From Martelella mediterranea DSM 17316 (lineage in GTDB: Bacteria > Pseudomonadota > Alphaproteobacteria > Rhizobiales > Rhizobiaceae), in assembly GCF_002043005.1 (NCBI RefSeq), contig NZ_CP020330.1, forward strand, positions 3,180,001 through 3,244,000: a stretch of DNA of 64,000 bases. The letters are read 5' to 3'. Under the pieces are notes generated by a model. It had not been told where the DNA came from, did not search any database, and was given only the letters and a program-made list of their open reading frames with translations. Positions 42,358 through 49,901 of this stretch are shown here, piece after piece; position 1 is the stretch's first letter; the number at the start of each line of letters is the position of its first letter. The translations under genes were made by a program, and so were the position numbers.

Positions 42358-44172
42358 ATGTCAAAACCTGCCGATCCGCTCTCCGTCCTCAAATCCGTCT
42401 ATGGCTATGCCGCCTTTCGCGGCAAGCAGCAGGCCGTTGTCGAACAGGTGGTCGCCGGCGGCGATGCCGTGGTGCTGTTTCCAACGGGCGCCGGCAAATC
42501 GCTTTGCTATCAGGTGCCCGCGCTCTGCCGGCCGGGCGTGGCGCTGGTGGTCTCGCCGCTGATCGCGCTAATGCGCGACCAGGTGGAGGCGTTGAAACAG
42601 CTTGGCGTCAGCGCCGCGGCGCTGAATTCGACGCTTTCGCGCGAGGAATATGGCGCAATCCGCCGCGGGCTCGATGACGCAACCCTCGACCTGCTCTACG
42701 TGACGCCAGAGCGGATGGCGACCGCCGGCTTTCGCGAGATGATGGCGCATGTGAAGATCGCGCTGATCGCGATTGATGAAGCCCATTGCGTCTCGCAATG
42801 GGGCCATGATTTTCGCCCGGAATACCGCGCGCTCGATGCGCTGAAAGACATATTTCCGGGCGTGCCGCGCATGGCGCTGACGGCGACCGCCGATCCGCAT
42901 ACCCGCGAGGATATCATCGAGCGGCTGGCTCTTCAGGACGCGGCGGTTTTCACCACCTCCTTCGACCGGCCCAACATCACCTATGAGATCATAGAGCGTG
43001 ATCAACCGCGCCGGCAATTGCTGGATTTCCTCACCCGCCACAAGGGCGACAGCGGCATCGTCTACTGCCTGTCGCGCGCCAAGGTGGAGGAGACCGCCGA
43101 ATGGCTGAATGGCCAGGGCATCCGCGCGCTCCCCTATCACGCCGGCATGGACCGCGAACGCCGCGACGCCAATCAGGACGCCTTCCTGAAGGAAGAGGAG
43201 CTTTGTCTCGTCGCCACCGTCGCCTTCGGCATGGGCATCGACAAGCCGAATGTCCGCTATGTCGCCCATCTCGACCTGCCGGGTTCGGTCGAGGCCTATT
43301 ATCAGGAGACCGGGCGCGCGGGCCGTGACGGGCTGCCATCGGAGGCCTGGATGGTTTACGGCATGGCCGATGTGGTGCAGCGCGGACGGATGATCGATAA
43401 CGGCAACGCGGTCGAGGAGATCAAGCGGGTCGAGCGAGCCAAGCTCAACGCGCTGCTCGGCATCTGCGAAACGTCCGGTTGCCGCAGACAGGCGATTCTC
43501 GCCCATTTCGGTGAGGCCCATCCCGGCGGCTGCGGCAATTGCGACACCTGCCTGAAGCCGGTCGAGACCTGGGACGGCACGGAGGCCGCGATCAAGGCGA
43601 TGGCCGCGATCTACCGCACCGGCGAACGCTTCGGCGCCGGTCACCTGATCGACGTGCTGACCGGTAAGGAGACCGAGCGCACCGAACGCTTCGGCCATGC
43701 GCAGATGCCGGTCTTCGGCGCGGGCAGCGACCTGCCGGTCAAGACCTGGCAGTCGGTCTACCGCCAACTGCTCGCCGCCGGGCTGATCACGGTCGACCAC
43801 GAGGCCTATGGCGCGCTGAAGCTGATGCCGGAGGCGCGCGCGGTGTTTCGCAAGGAAAAGACCGTGCGTTTTCGCAAGGACCGCCCCACGCGCGGCGGCT
43901 CCTCCGGTTCGGCCAGACGGGGCAGCGACAAACGCGCCGCCGTTCCCGAGCACGATCGCGCGCTGTTCGAGGCGCTGCGCGAAACCCGCACCGCGCTCGC
44001 CAAGGAAGGCGGCGTGCCCCCCTATGTCATCTTCCCCGACACGACGCTGATCGCACTTGCCGCCGAACGGCCGAAAACCCCGGATGAAATGCTCTCGGTC
44101 TCCGGGGTCGGCCAGACCAAGCTGCAGCGCTATGGCGAAGAGTTTCTCGCCATCATCCGCGCGCATGGCTGA
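42358..44172 (+). CDS. recQ: ATP-dependent DNA helicase RecQ
   Basis: Product of 604 residues. Motor motifs: LFPTGAGKSLCYQVPAL, DEAHCVSQWGHDFRPEY and QETGRAGRDGLPSEAW. The zinc site is formed by Cys residues in CETSGCRR and CGNCDTC; an RQC winged helix and a C-terminal HRDC domain (after about residue 530) follow. The ATG at 42358 gives the rhizobial start (DPLSVLKSVYG); the frame is open further upstream without a good start. Confidence 0.95.
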   Translation: MSKPADPLSVLKSVYGYAAFRGKQQAVVEQVVAGGDAVVLFPTGAGKSLCYQVPALCRPGVALVVSPLIALMRDQVEALKQLGVSAAALNSTLSREEYGAIRRGLDDATLDLLYVTPERMATAGFREMMAHVKIALIAIDEAHCVSQWGHDFRPEYRALDALKDIFPGVPRMALTATADPHTREDIIERLALQDAAVFTTSFDRPNITYEIIERDQPRRQLLDFLTRHKGDSGIVYCLSRAKVEETAEWLNGQGIRALPYHAGMDRERRDANQDAFLKEEELCLVATVAFGMGIDKPNVRYVAHLDLPGSVEAYYQETGRAGRDGLPSEAWMVYGMADVVQRGRMIDNGNAVEEIKRVERAKLNALLGICETSGCRRQAILAHFGEAHPGGCGNCDTCLKPVETWDGTEAAIKAMAAIYRTGERFGAGHLIDVLTGKETERTERFGHAQMPVFGAGSDLPVKTWQSVYRQLLAAGLITVDHEAYGALKLMPEARAVFRKEKTVRFRKDRPTRGGSSGSARRGSDKRAAVPEHDRALFEALRETRTALAKEGGVPPYVIFPDTTLIALAAERPKTPDEMLSVSGVGQTKLQRYGEEFLAIIRAHG

Positions 44173-44178
44173 AGGGCG

Positions 44179-44619
44179 CTAATCCGGCAGGGTCATGTGT
44201 CCGTTTTCGTCAAGCGGCGAGAACGGATTGAAGGCGACCTCCCACAAATGGCCGTCCGGATCCGCGAAATAGCCGCTATAGCCGCCCCAGAACACTTTCT
44301 CCGCCGGCTTGACGATCCGCGCGCCGCAGCTTTCGGCGAAGGCAAGCGCTGCATCCACCTCGCTTTCGGAGCCGACATTGTAGGCAAGCGTCACGCCCGA
44401 AAATGCCGGCTTGTCGTCCGGGACGCCCTTCAGCCCGGCATCCTCGGCCAGCGCCTTTCTTCCGAAAAGGCCAAGCGCAATACCGTTGAGCCCGAAGAAG
44501 CTGACGCTTTCCTGCGAGGCGGATGATTTCTTCCAGCCCAGACGCTCATAGAACGCCGTCGCCTCCGCGATATCCTCGACGCCCAATGTGATCAGGCTGA
44601 TCCTGCGTTCGAATGCCAT
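44179..44619 (-). CDS. VOC (glyoxalase/bleomycin-resistance fold) family protein
   Basis: Product of 146 residues with the paired beta-alpha-beta repeats of the vicinal oxygen chelate fold: RISLITLGVEDIAEATAFYERLGW at the start and GYSGYFADPDGHLWEVAFNP near the end, the latter with the metal-binding Glu. It could be a glyoxalase-like enzyme or a binding protein; the substrate cannot be assigned. Convergent with recQ, six bases apart. Confidence 0.87.
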   Translation of the reverse strand: MAFERRISLITLGVEDIAEATAFYERLGWKKSSASQESVSFFGLNGIALGLFGRKALAEDAGLKGVPDDKPAFSGVTLAYNVGSESEVDAALAFAESCGARIVKPAEKVFWGGYSGYFADPDGHLWEVAFNPFSPLDENGHMTLPD

Positions 44620-44782
44620 GGGATTTACCTCCGATTTTGTTCTCTATATGTTCTTATATTTATCGCCAGATGTAAAGGGATTAATTCGGTGTTGAGGTGA
44701 CGCATTGAAGTGTCCTGATACGCATTACTCAGGCCGCCTGTCCCGCGATATTCTGTCGTCGGCACTCCTCCTCGCCCGCCGC

Positions 44783-44857
44783 GCGTCATCCTCGGGCTTG
44801 AACCGAGGATCCAGGCAGCGTTCTCCGTGTCGCCTGGATCCTCGGGTCAAGCCCGAG
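44783..44857. repeat. palindromic repeat, family B copy 4, interrupted by IS110 element
   Basis: Left hairpin GTCATCCTCGGGCTTGAA / CCGAGGATCC, central CCAGGC...GCCTGG, right hairpin CCTCGGGTCAAGCCCGAG. The expected tail GATGACTCATGGG is found at 45998-46010, on the other side of the IS110 element, so the repeat was split at its right edge. Confidence 0.85.
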
Positions 44858-44875
44858 CAACTGTGTGCTTTTCTG

Positions 44876-45817
44876 TCAAGTTGTTGGTGCATTGAGGATC
44901 GGTCTTTGCTCCCGAATGGCTGTGTTGAGGGCGACGAGGAGCTTTCTGGCGATGGCGACGATCGCGGCTTTGGGTGCCTTGCCGCGGCTTCGCAGATGGT
45001 CGTAGTGCTGTTTCCACCGCCCGGTTCTGATCGCGGCAAGGGCGGCCATGTAGAGGGCATTGCGCACCCGCTTTCGCCCACCCTGGACATGGCGTTTGCC
45101 GCGCATGAGGCCGGATTCGCGCGCGATCGGCGCCACGCCGGCCAGGGCGGCGATCGCGCGCCGATCGACACGTCCCAGTTCGGGCAGGCTGGCAAGGATG
45201 ACGGCGGCGCAAACCGGCCCTACGCCTGCGGCCGAACGCAGCAGCGCCGCGTCCTGGGCGAGGTCGCAGGCGTTCTTGATGGCGCTGACGATGCGTCGCT
45301 CAAGCGCGCGGATCTGGACGTCGAGCAGGGCGATCACGGCCTCCAGGCTTTCCGTCACCACCGGATCGGCGACGCCCTTCAGGCGGATACGTTCGGCCTT
45401 GCGCATCGCGACCAACTGGTCGCGGCGGCTGTTGAGGCCCTGAAGCTTCAGCCGTTCGGGCGAAGCCGGGGCGGTGGCCGGCAGGTCGAGATTGACGCCG
45501 TAAAGCGCCAGCATGCGCGCATCCACCGCATCGGTCTTGGCCAGCATGCCGATGGAGCGGGCAAAGTCCCGGGCGCGGCGGGGATTGGCGCGATGGAAGG
45601 AAAGCTCCGCCTTCTCAAGCGCCCGCACCAATGGCTGGTCCCACGGGGCGGTGGCTTCCAGCACCACGAACGCCCGGTGTTCGAGCGCAAGGCCGATCAG
45701 GGCGGCGATGCCCGCCGAATCGTTGGAAAAGCTGCACGACCTAGCAGCCGGGTGAAGATAAACATCGAGACGCCGACCGGAGACATCGCAACCGATCGTG
45801 TTTTGTGGCAAGGTCAT
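44876..45817 (-). CDS. IS110-family transposase (bridge-RNA-type recombinase)
   Basis: Product of 313 residues. The N-terminal RuvC-like DEDD domain has Asp11, Glu54, Asp96 and Asp99 (GCDVSGRRLDV, VLEAT, KTDAVDA). The C-terminal Tnp domain has RSAAGVGPVCAA and the catalytic Ser235 in ARESGLMRGKRHVQGG. The spacing equals that of IS621 apart from a six-residue shift. GGATGG precedes the ATG. The gene appears intact, so the element may be active. Confidence 0.93.
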   Translation of the reverse strand: MTLPQNTIGCDVSGRRLDVYLHPAARSCSFSNDSAGIAALIGLALEHRAFVVLEATAPWDQPLVRALEKAELSFHRANPRRARDFARSIGMLAKTDAVDARMLALYGVNLDLPATAPASPERLKLQGLNSRRDQLVAMRKAERIRLKGVADPVVTESLEAVIALLDVQIRALERRIVSAIKNACDLAQDAALLRSAAGVGPVCAAVILASLPELGRVDRRAIAALAGVAPIARESGLMRGKRHVQGGRKRVRNALYMAALAAIRTGRWKQHYDHLRSRGKAPKAAIVAIARKLLVALNTAIREQRPILNAPTT

Positions 45818-45997
45818 GATCCCATCCTTGTCCTACGGGCTCGGCGCGCCAACGCCGGCCCCGGCAACTGTTCGAGGTGGTTGACGAAAGGCGGGCGGCG
45901 TTTCCAGCTCGGGCACGGTCGCATAACGACCAAGGATGACACGAAACACCGTCCGCCAATCAGACTGCCGCGTTCACGGCAGACGTCAACAGACAAG
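45818..45997 (-). ncRNA. predicted bridge RNA of the IS110 element
   Basis: On the minus strand, 5' to 3': GTCATCCT (45940-45933) equals the left target half plus core; a GGTCG/CGACC hairpin (45931-45917) follows; GCCCGAG (45914-45908) is complementary to the right target CTCGGGC. Then ACAGTTGC (45871-45864) equals the element's right end (left donor), and GACAAG (45832-45827) is complementary to its left end CTTGTC (right donor). Order, position before the transposase and core are as described for IS621 bridge RNA. Exact RNA ends are not known. Confidence 0.8.
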
Positions 45998-46035
45998 GAT
46001 GACTCATGGGAGATCGAAAGCTATAAACGCACAAC

Positions 46036-46063
46036 AAAATACGGTATCATTATACCGTATTTT
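46036..46063. other. A+T-rich perfect palindrome
   Basis: AAAATACGGTAT-CATT-ATACCGTATTTT: a 12-bp stem with a 4-nt loop, flanked by T on the right. It could end transcription in either direction or bind a repressor, but no gene runs into it. It lies between the IS110 element and rplM. Confidence 0.7.
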
Positions 46064-46114
46064 TAAGTCTTTGTTTTTATTGAAGTAAATCGCATAGATG
46101 CCACTCTTTCACTC

Positions 46115-46143
46115 TTGACCATTTTCAGCCCTGGCTCTATACA
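46115..46143 (+). promoter_or_regulatory. sigma-70-type promoter of rplM-rpsI
   Basis: TTGACC and TATACA are separated by exactly 17 nt. The expected transcript has a leader of about 105-110 nt before rplM that contains a CTTGGG...CCCAAG hairpin (46184-46201) and a second hairpin around CCCTTCGGGG (46222-46231). Confidence 0.8.
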
Positions 46144-46256
46144 ACCGCCAGCATAGCCGGCCAGACCGACTATGCCATCAGGCTTGGGCTTCACCCCAAG
46201 CAAAGCAACAAGAAACGTCCACCCTTCGGGGCTGGATCAAAATCGAGAGCAACACA

Positions 46257-46721
46257 ATGGTTACCTTCTCCCAGAAGCCCGCAGAGGTGGAAAAGAAGTG
46301 GATCGTGATCGATGCCGAGGGTCTCGTCCTCGGCCGTCTCGCTTCGCTCGTCGCCATGCGCCTGCGCGGCAAGCATAAAGCCACCTACACCCCGCATGTT
46401 GACGACGGCGACAATGTCATCGTCATCAATGCCGACAAGGTCGCGATGACCGGCAAGAAGTACACCGACAAGGTCTACTACTGGCACACCGGCTATCCCG
46501 GCGGCATCAAGGAACGCACTGCGCGCCAGATCATCGAGGGCCGTTTCCCGGAACGCGTCATCGAAAAGGCTGTCGAGCGCATGGTTCCGCGCGGTCCGCT
46601 TGGCCGCCGCCAGATGAAGAACCTGCGCGTCTATGCCGGCACCAACCACCCCCATGAAGCCCAGCAGCCCGAAGTTCTCGACGTTGCCAAGCTCAACAAG
46701 AAGAATGTGAGGAGCGCATAA
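46257..46721 (+). CDS. rplM: 50S ribosomal protein L13
   Basis: Product of 154 residues, full length for bacterial L13. Landmarks are [17 protein letters not shown] near the start, [21 protein letters not shown], and the C-terminal [20 protein letters not shown]13 is an early assembly protein of the large subunit. Its stop and the rpsI start share one base (TAATG), so the two ribosomal genes are translationally coupled. Confidence 0.98.
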   Translation: MVTFSQKPAEVEKKWIVIDAEGLVLGRLASLVAMRLRGKHKATYTPHVDDGDNVIVINADKVAMTGKKYTDKVYYWHTGYPGGIKERTARQIIEGRFPERVIEKAVERMVPRGPLGRRQMKNLRVYAGTNHPHEAQQPEVLDVAKLNKKNVRSA

Positions 46722-47200
46722 TGGCCGATCTGTCCGATCTGAAGACGCTTGGCGACGCCGCGACCGCTGAAGCAACCCCCGCCGCTCCGGTTCACGAGCG
46801 CAAGGTCGACGACCTCGGCCGCGCCTATGCCACCGGCAAGCGCAAGGACGCTGTCGCCCGCGTATGGGTGAAGGCCGGCACTGGCAAGATCACCGTCAAT
46901 GGCAAGGATTTTTCCGAATATTTCGGTCGTCCGGTGCTGCAGATGGTCCTCCAGCAGCCGATCGTCGCCGCTGCCCGTGACGGCCAGTTCGATATCGTCG
47001 CAACGGTTACCGGCGGCGGCCTTTCCGGCCAGGCCGGCGCTGTTCGCCACGGCATTTCCAAGGCGCTGACCTATTTCGAGCCGGGCCTGCGTTCGGTTCT
47101 CAAGCGCGGCGGCTTCCTGACCCGCGACAGCCGCGTTGTCGAGCGCAAGAAGTACGGCCGCGCGAAAGCCCGCCGTTCGTTCCAGTTCTCCAAGCGCTAA
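46721..47200 (+). CDS. rpsI: 30S ribosomal protein S9
   Basis: Product of 159 residues; bacterial S9 is about 130, and the extra 30 N-terminal residues (acidic and Ala-rich) are usual in alphaproteobacteria. The core begins [19 protein letters not shown] and ends in the basic tail [17 protein letters not shown] that reaches the P-site tRNA. Second gene of the rplM-rpsI operon, ended by a strong terminator. Confidence 0.98.
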   Translation: MADLSDLKTLGDAATAEATPAAPVHERKVDDLGRAYATGKRKDAVARVWVKAGTGKITVNGKDFSEYFGRPVLQMVLQQPIVAAARDGQFDIVATVTGGGLSGQAGAVRHGISKALTYFEPGLRSVLKRGGFLTRDSRVVERKKYGRAKARRSFQFSKR

Positions 47201-47227
47201 GCGCCGCGTTTTCATCACGCTTTCAGA

Positions 47228-47256
47228 AGGGCCGCCACCGCGCGGCCCTTTTTTTT
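47228..47256 (+). terminator. rho-independent terminator of rplM-rpsI
   Basis: Stem AGGGCCGC / GCGGCCCT with a 6-nt loop, followed by eight T residues. Confidence 0.93.
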
Positions 47257-47405
47257 CGTTTTCGCGGCAATGCCGACGCCCCCCTCCTCTCGCCTTTTTG
47301 AGTTGCGGCCGCGACAGCGTCAGGCGAGGCATAGACGGTCCCGTCCTTGCGCAACCCTGTCGTGTGGACTTACACTCGATCCTGAAACCAACAGGATTTC
47401 GACGC

Positions 47406-47831
47406 ATGAGAATAGTCGCGTTCTTTTTCCTGCGCTGCTTTGGGTTCGGGCTCTTCGTGCTGCCGGCCTTGTCGACACTTGTCCATATCCCGACCGATCT
47501 CCTGTTATGGCTGACCGGCCTGAACTTCGCCGTTTCCGCGGGTCTTCTGGCCTCGGCCTGCAACGCCCGATATTACGGTGACGTCGTTTATGTCCTGTAT
47601 GACAGGCACAAGACTCTGGCAGCCGGGAATGGGGCCATCCACTGGCTTGAGCTGCCTGCGGATATCAGATCCTCATCGACCCCGTTTCGGTTTCTCTCCT
47701 CGCAAATCCCGCATATCGACGAGATGCGACACGGAGACCCGATGAGAATGTATCGGACACCGATTTTCGGCTATCTATGGTGGGAACACGCACTGCCATT
47801 TCCGATCGCCGCAGAACAAAGGACGGCTTAA
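47406..47831 (+). CDS. hypothetical membrane protein
   Basis: A 141-residue frame from ATG at 47406 with no recognised family. Residues 1-50 are hydrophobic and may form two membrane helices; the rest is soluble and aromatic-rich, with WLELPADIRSSSTPF. The codon pattern is somewhat less G+C-biased at third positions than in neighbours. A terminator-like hairpin directly after the stop supports it being transcribed. A continuous longer frame reaches back into rpsI but has no likely start. Confidence 0.5.
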   Translation: MRIVAFFFLRCFGFGLFVLPALSTLVHIPTDLLLWLTGLNFAVSAGLLASACNARYYGDVVYVLYDRHKTLAAGNGAIHWLELPADIRSSSTPFRFLSSQIPHIDEMRHGDPMRMYRTPIFGYLWWEHALPFPIAAEQRTA

Positions 47832-47843
47832 GCGGGCGTTTCT

Positions 47844-47862
47844 GCCCCGTGGGGCGTTTTTT
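47844..47862 (+). terminator. rho-independent terminator
   Basis: GCCCC-GT-GGGGC, then G and six T residues, 12 nt after the stop of the hypothetical gene. Confidence 0.7.
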
Positions 47863-47918
47863 ATGGGCGCGCCCCGAATTCATACACACCGCCCTATCGA
47901 CCTTCTGCCCGGCGCGGA

Positions 47919-47928
47919 TTATCTATAA
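47919..47928. promoter_or_regulatory. BioR box in front of bioR
   Basis: TTATCTATAA matches the alphaproteobacterial BioR operator TTATMKATAA exactly. It overlaps TATAAT, a likely -10 element, and ends four bases before the bioR start codon, suggesting autorepression. Confidence 0.85.
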
Positions 47929-47932
47929 TTCC

Positions 47933-48577
47933 ATGACCAAGCCCGAACCCATCGCCGCCCGCATCAGCCGGGCGCTAGCCGAACGGATCGTCTCCGGCGA
48001 GATCGCCGCCGGCGCGCCGCTGCGGCAAGATCATATCGCCGAGGAGTTCGGCGCAAGCCATGTGCCGGTGCGCGAGGCATTCCGCCGGCTCGAGGCGCAG
48101 GGGCTGGTGGAAAGCCAGCCGCGCCGGGGCGTGCGCGTGGCCGGCTTCAGCATGGAGGAGGTGCGCGAGATTGCCGAGATGCGCTCGGCGCTCGAAGTGC
48201 TGGCGCTGCGTAATGCTGCGCCTCATCTCACCAGCGCCATTCTCGATGAAGCCGAGGAGGCAACCCGCGCCGGCGATCAGGCCCGCGATGTCCAAGCCTG
48301 GGAGGAGGCGAACCGCCGCTTCCACCGGCTGATCCTCGCTCCCTGCGGCATGCCGCGGCTGATGCGCAGCATCGATGATCTTCATACCGCGAGCGCCCGC
48401 TTCCTGTTTTCCGGCTGGCGCGCGGAATGGGACACGCCGACCGACCGCGACCATCGCACCATCCTCCTGGCGCTGCGCCGCGGCGATACAGAAGCCGCAG
48501 CCCTTCTGCTTGGCCGCCACGTGCAGTGGATCGGTCAGAAGCCCGCCAGGACGCCGGTCAGCCGTTCCGCCCGCTGA
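47933..48577 (+). CDS. bioR: GntR-family regulator of biotin metabolism BioR
   Basis: Product of 214 residues: a GntR winged helix (RISRALAERIVSGEIAAGAPLRQDHIAEEFGASHVPVREA region, residues 8-50) and an FCD effector domain with His residues in FHRLILAPC and RDHRTILLAL. The identity rests on location next to bioY and on BioR boxes before both genes. BioR represses biotin genes in many alphaproteobacteria. No Shine-Dalgarno can be seen between the box and the ATG; the mRNA may be leaderless. Confidence 0.87.
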   Translation: MTKPEPIAARISRALAERIVSGEIAAGAPLRQDHIAEEFGASHVPVREAFRRLEAQGLVESQPRRGVRVAGFSMEEVREIAEMRSALEVLALRNAAPHLTSAILDEAEEATRAGDQARDVQAWEEANRRFHRLILAPCGMPRLMRSIDDLHTASARFLFSGWRAEWDTPTDRDHRTILLALRRGDTEAAALLLGRHVQWIGQKPARTPVSRSAR

Positions 48578-48732
48578 AGCCAGTCGACCGCGCCTGCTTC
48601 GCGATGCGGGCCCATGGCCTTGCGTTGAACCTTCCTGTTTACGCCGATTTCCACAGCAGCTTTTCGTCCGCCAGACGCAGCGCTTGCCTTATGCCGCGTT
48701 GTGTGGATTCATTTAGAGATAGATTCCATAAA

Positions 48733-48742
48733 TTATCTATAA
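48733..48742. promoter_or_regulatory. BioR box in front of bioY
   Basis: A second exact TTATCTATAA, again overlapping TATAAT, 18 nt before the bioY start and just ahead of its AAAGGAG ribosome site. Confidence 0.88.
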
Positions 48743-48760
48743 TTTGAAAAGGAGCATCTC

Positions 48761-49345
48761 ATGCGTCTATCCAGCCCCGCCCTTCTACCGGCGTTCAGCC
48801 CGCTCGCCCCGCAGAACCGCAGCCTCGCCTGGAAGGCGGCGGCGGTGTTTCTGGGAAGCCTGTTTCTTGCGCTGTCTTCCTATATCGAAGTCCCGATGGT
48901 TCCTGTTCCGGTCACGATGCAGACCTTCGCGGTAACGCTGGTCGGCGCGCTTTACGGCTGGAGGCTCGGTGGAATCACCATTGTCGCATGGCTGATTGAG
49001 GGCGCTCTGGGTCTGCCGGTTCTGGCGGGCGGCGCTGCGGGCTTTGTCCATTTCATGGGGCCCACGGGCGGCTATCTGTTCGCCTTCCCGATCGCCGGCA
49101 TGGTCGCCGGTTTTCTGGCCGAGCGCGGCTGGAACGGCCATCGGGTCGCCCTTGCCTTCCTCGCCATGCTTGCCGGCAATGCGCTCTGCCTGCTGCTTGG
49201 CGCTGCCTGGCTTTCGCTGATGATCGGCGTCAGCGCCGCGTTTACGGCGGGCGTCCTGCCCTTCCTGATCGGCGCCGTGCTGAAATCGGCTCTTGCCGCC
49301 GCCGCGCTGAAGGCGCTTGCCCGCGGCCCGAAGCGCGCCGGGTGA
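48761..49345 (+). CDS. bioY: biotin transporter S component BioY
   Basis: Product of 194 residues with six hydrophobic helices. The BioY landmarks VPMVPVPVTMQTFAVTLVGALYG and GPTGGYLFAFPIAG are present. BioY binds biotin in the membrane, alone or with the ECF module BioMN; no bioM or bioN gene is adjacent, so it may act alone or recruit one coded elsewhere. Strong AAAGGAG site. Regulated by the BioR box upstream. Its TGA overlaps the next ATG. Confidence 0.95.
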   Translation: MRLSSPALLPAFSPLAPQNRSLAWKAAAVFLGSLFLALSSYIEVPMVPVPVTMQTFAVTLVGALYGWRLGGITIVAWLIEGALGLPVLAGGAAGFVHFMGPTGGYLFAFPIAGMVAGFLAERGWNGHRVALAFLAMLAGNALCLLLGAAWLSLMIGVSAAFTAGVLPFLIGAVLKSALAAAALKALARGPKRAG

Positions 49346-49833
49346 TGACGGTAAGGCTGCGCCCGCATCATCTGCTCTGCATGCTCACCTATGCGGGCAA
49401 GGGCTACAGCCCCGCCTTCACCGCCAATATGACGGTGGTCGTGGGGCGGATCGCGGGCGGCGAGCCGGTCGAGATCGTCGAGGGCCCGGACGATATCTGC
49501 AAACCGCTGCTGTCAGAACCCGATCCGCATTGCTACCGGGAAAGTGTGCAAGTCCGCGATCGGCGGGCCTCGCAAGATGTCGGGCAACTGCTCGGGGTCT
49601 CGATTTCTGCGGGTGAGCTGCCGGCCCTCACCGAGGGCCGGCTGGACATGCTCCGGCAAGCCTTCCGCGATGGCGATATCCGCGCGGCCTGCCGCGATGG
49701 CGATATCCGCGCGGCCTGCCGCGACTGCGAATGGCAGGAGCTCTGCGGACGCATTGCAGACAATGCTTTTTCGGGAACGGCTCTGAGGGAAGCCGGCCGG
49801 CATGACATACCGCCGAGAGATCGACAGCCTTGA
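49345..49833 (+). CDS. DUF1284 family protein
   Basis: Product of 162 residues overlapping bioY by one base (TGATG), so translationally coupled. The start RLRPHHLLCMLTYAGKGYSP and the block DDICKPL ... HCYRESVQVRDRRA identify DUF1284, whose Cys residues (also CRDCEWQELC near the end) suggest a metal or Fe-S site. A perfect 27-nt tandem duplication repeats RDGDIRAAC. Coupling to bioY hints at a biotin-related task, which is untested. Confidence 0.85.
   Translation: MTVRLRPHHLLCMLTYAGKGYSPAFTANMTVVVGRIAGGEPVEIVEGPDDICKPLLSEPDPHCYRESVQVRDRRASQDVGQLLGVSISAGELPALTEGRLDMLRQAFRDGDIRAACRDGDIRAACRDCEWQELCGRIADNAFSGTALREAGRHDIPPRDRQP
49666..49719 (+). repeat. 27-nt perfect tandem duplication within DUF1284 gene
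   Basis: Units 49666-49692 and 49693-49719 are identical, begin CGCGATGGCGATATCC and code nine residues (RDGDIRAAC) twice. The frame is kept. Confidence 0.95.
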
Positions 49834-49838
49834 CAAAG

Positions 49839-49862
49839 AAGGCGGCGTCTGACCGCCGCCTT
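49839..49862. terminator. bidirectional terminator-like hairpin between DUF1284 gene and valS
   Basis: AAGGCGGCG pairs with CGCCGCCTT around a 6-nt loop, between two convergent genes. The U-run is short on both strands. Confidence 0.6.
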
Positions 49863-49901
49863 ACAAATTCAGAATATCACGGTCGCCAACCGTACCTCGA
49901 T

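Larger units (their letters stand above)
44858..45997 (-). mobile_element. IS110-family element (IS110 group), complete
   Basis: About 1140 bp read on the minus strand: a 180-nt non-coding left end (45818-45997), the transposase gene, and an 18-nt right end. There are no inverted repeats and no target duplication, as usual for IS110. On the minus strand the left junction reads GTCATC-CT-TGTCTG and the right junction CAGTTG-CT-CGGGCTTG, so a CT dinucleotide is shared by target and both ends, like the CT core of IS621. Joining the flanks restores the family B repeat. Confidence 0.9.

Noticed and set aside
44858..45997. Target-site duplication around the IS110 element
   Set aside because: Flanks show only the shared CT core, as expected for IS110 recombination.
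49666..49719. CRISPR-like repeat
   Set aside because: Only two adjacent coding units without spacers. No CRISPR array was seen anywhere in the window.
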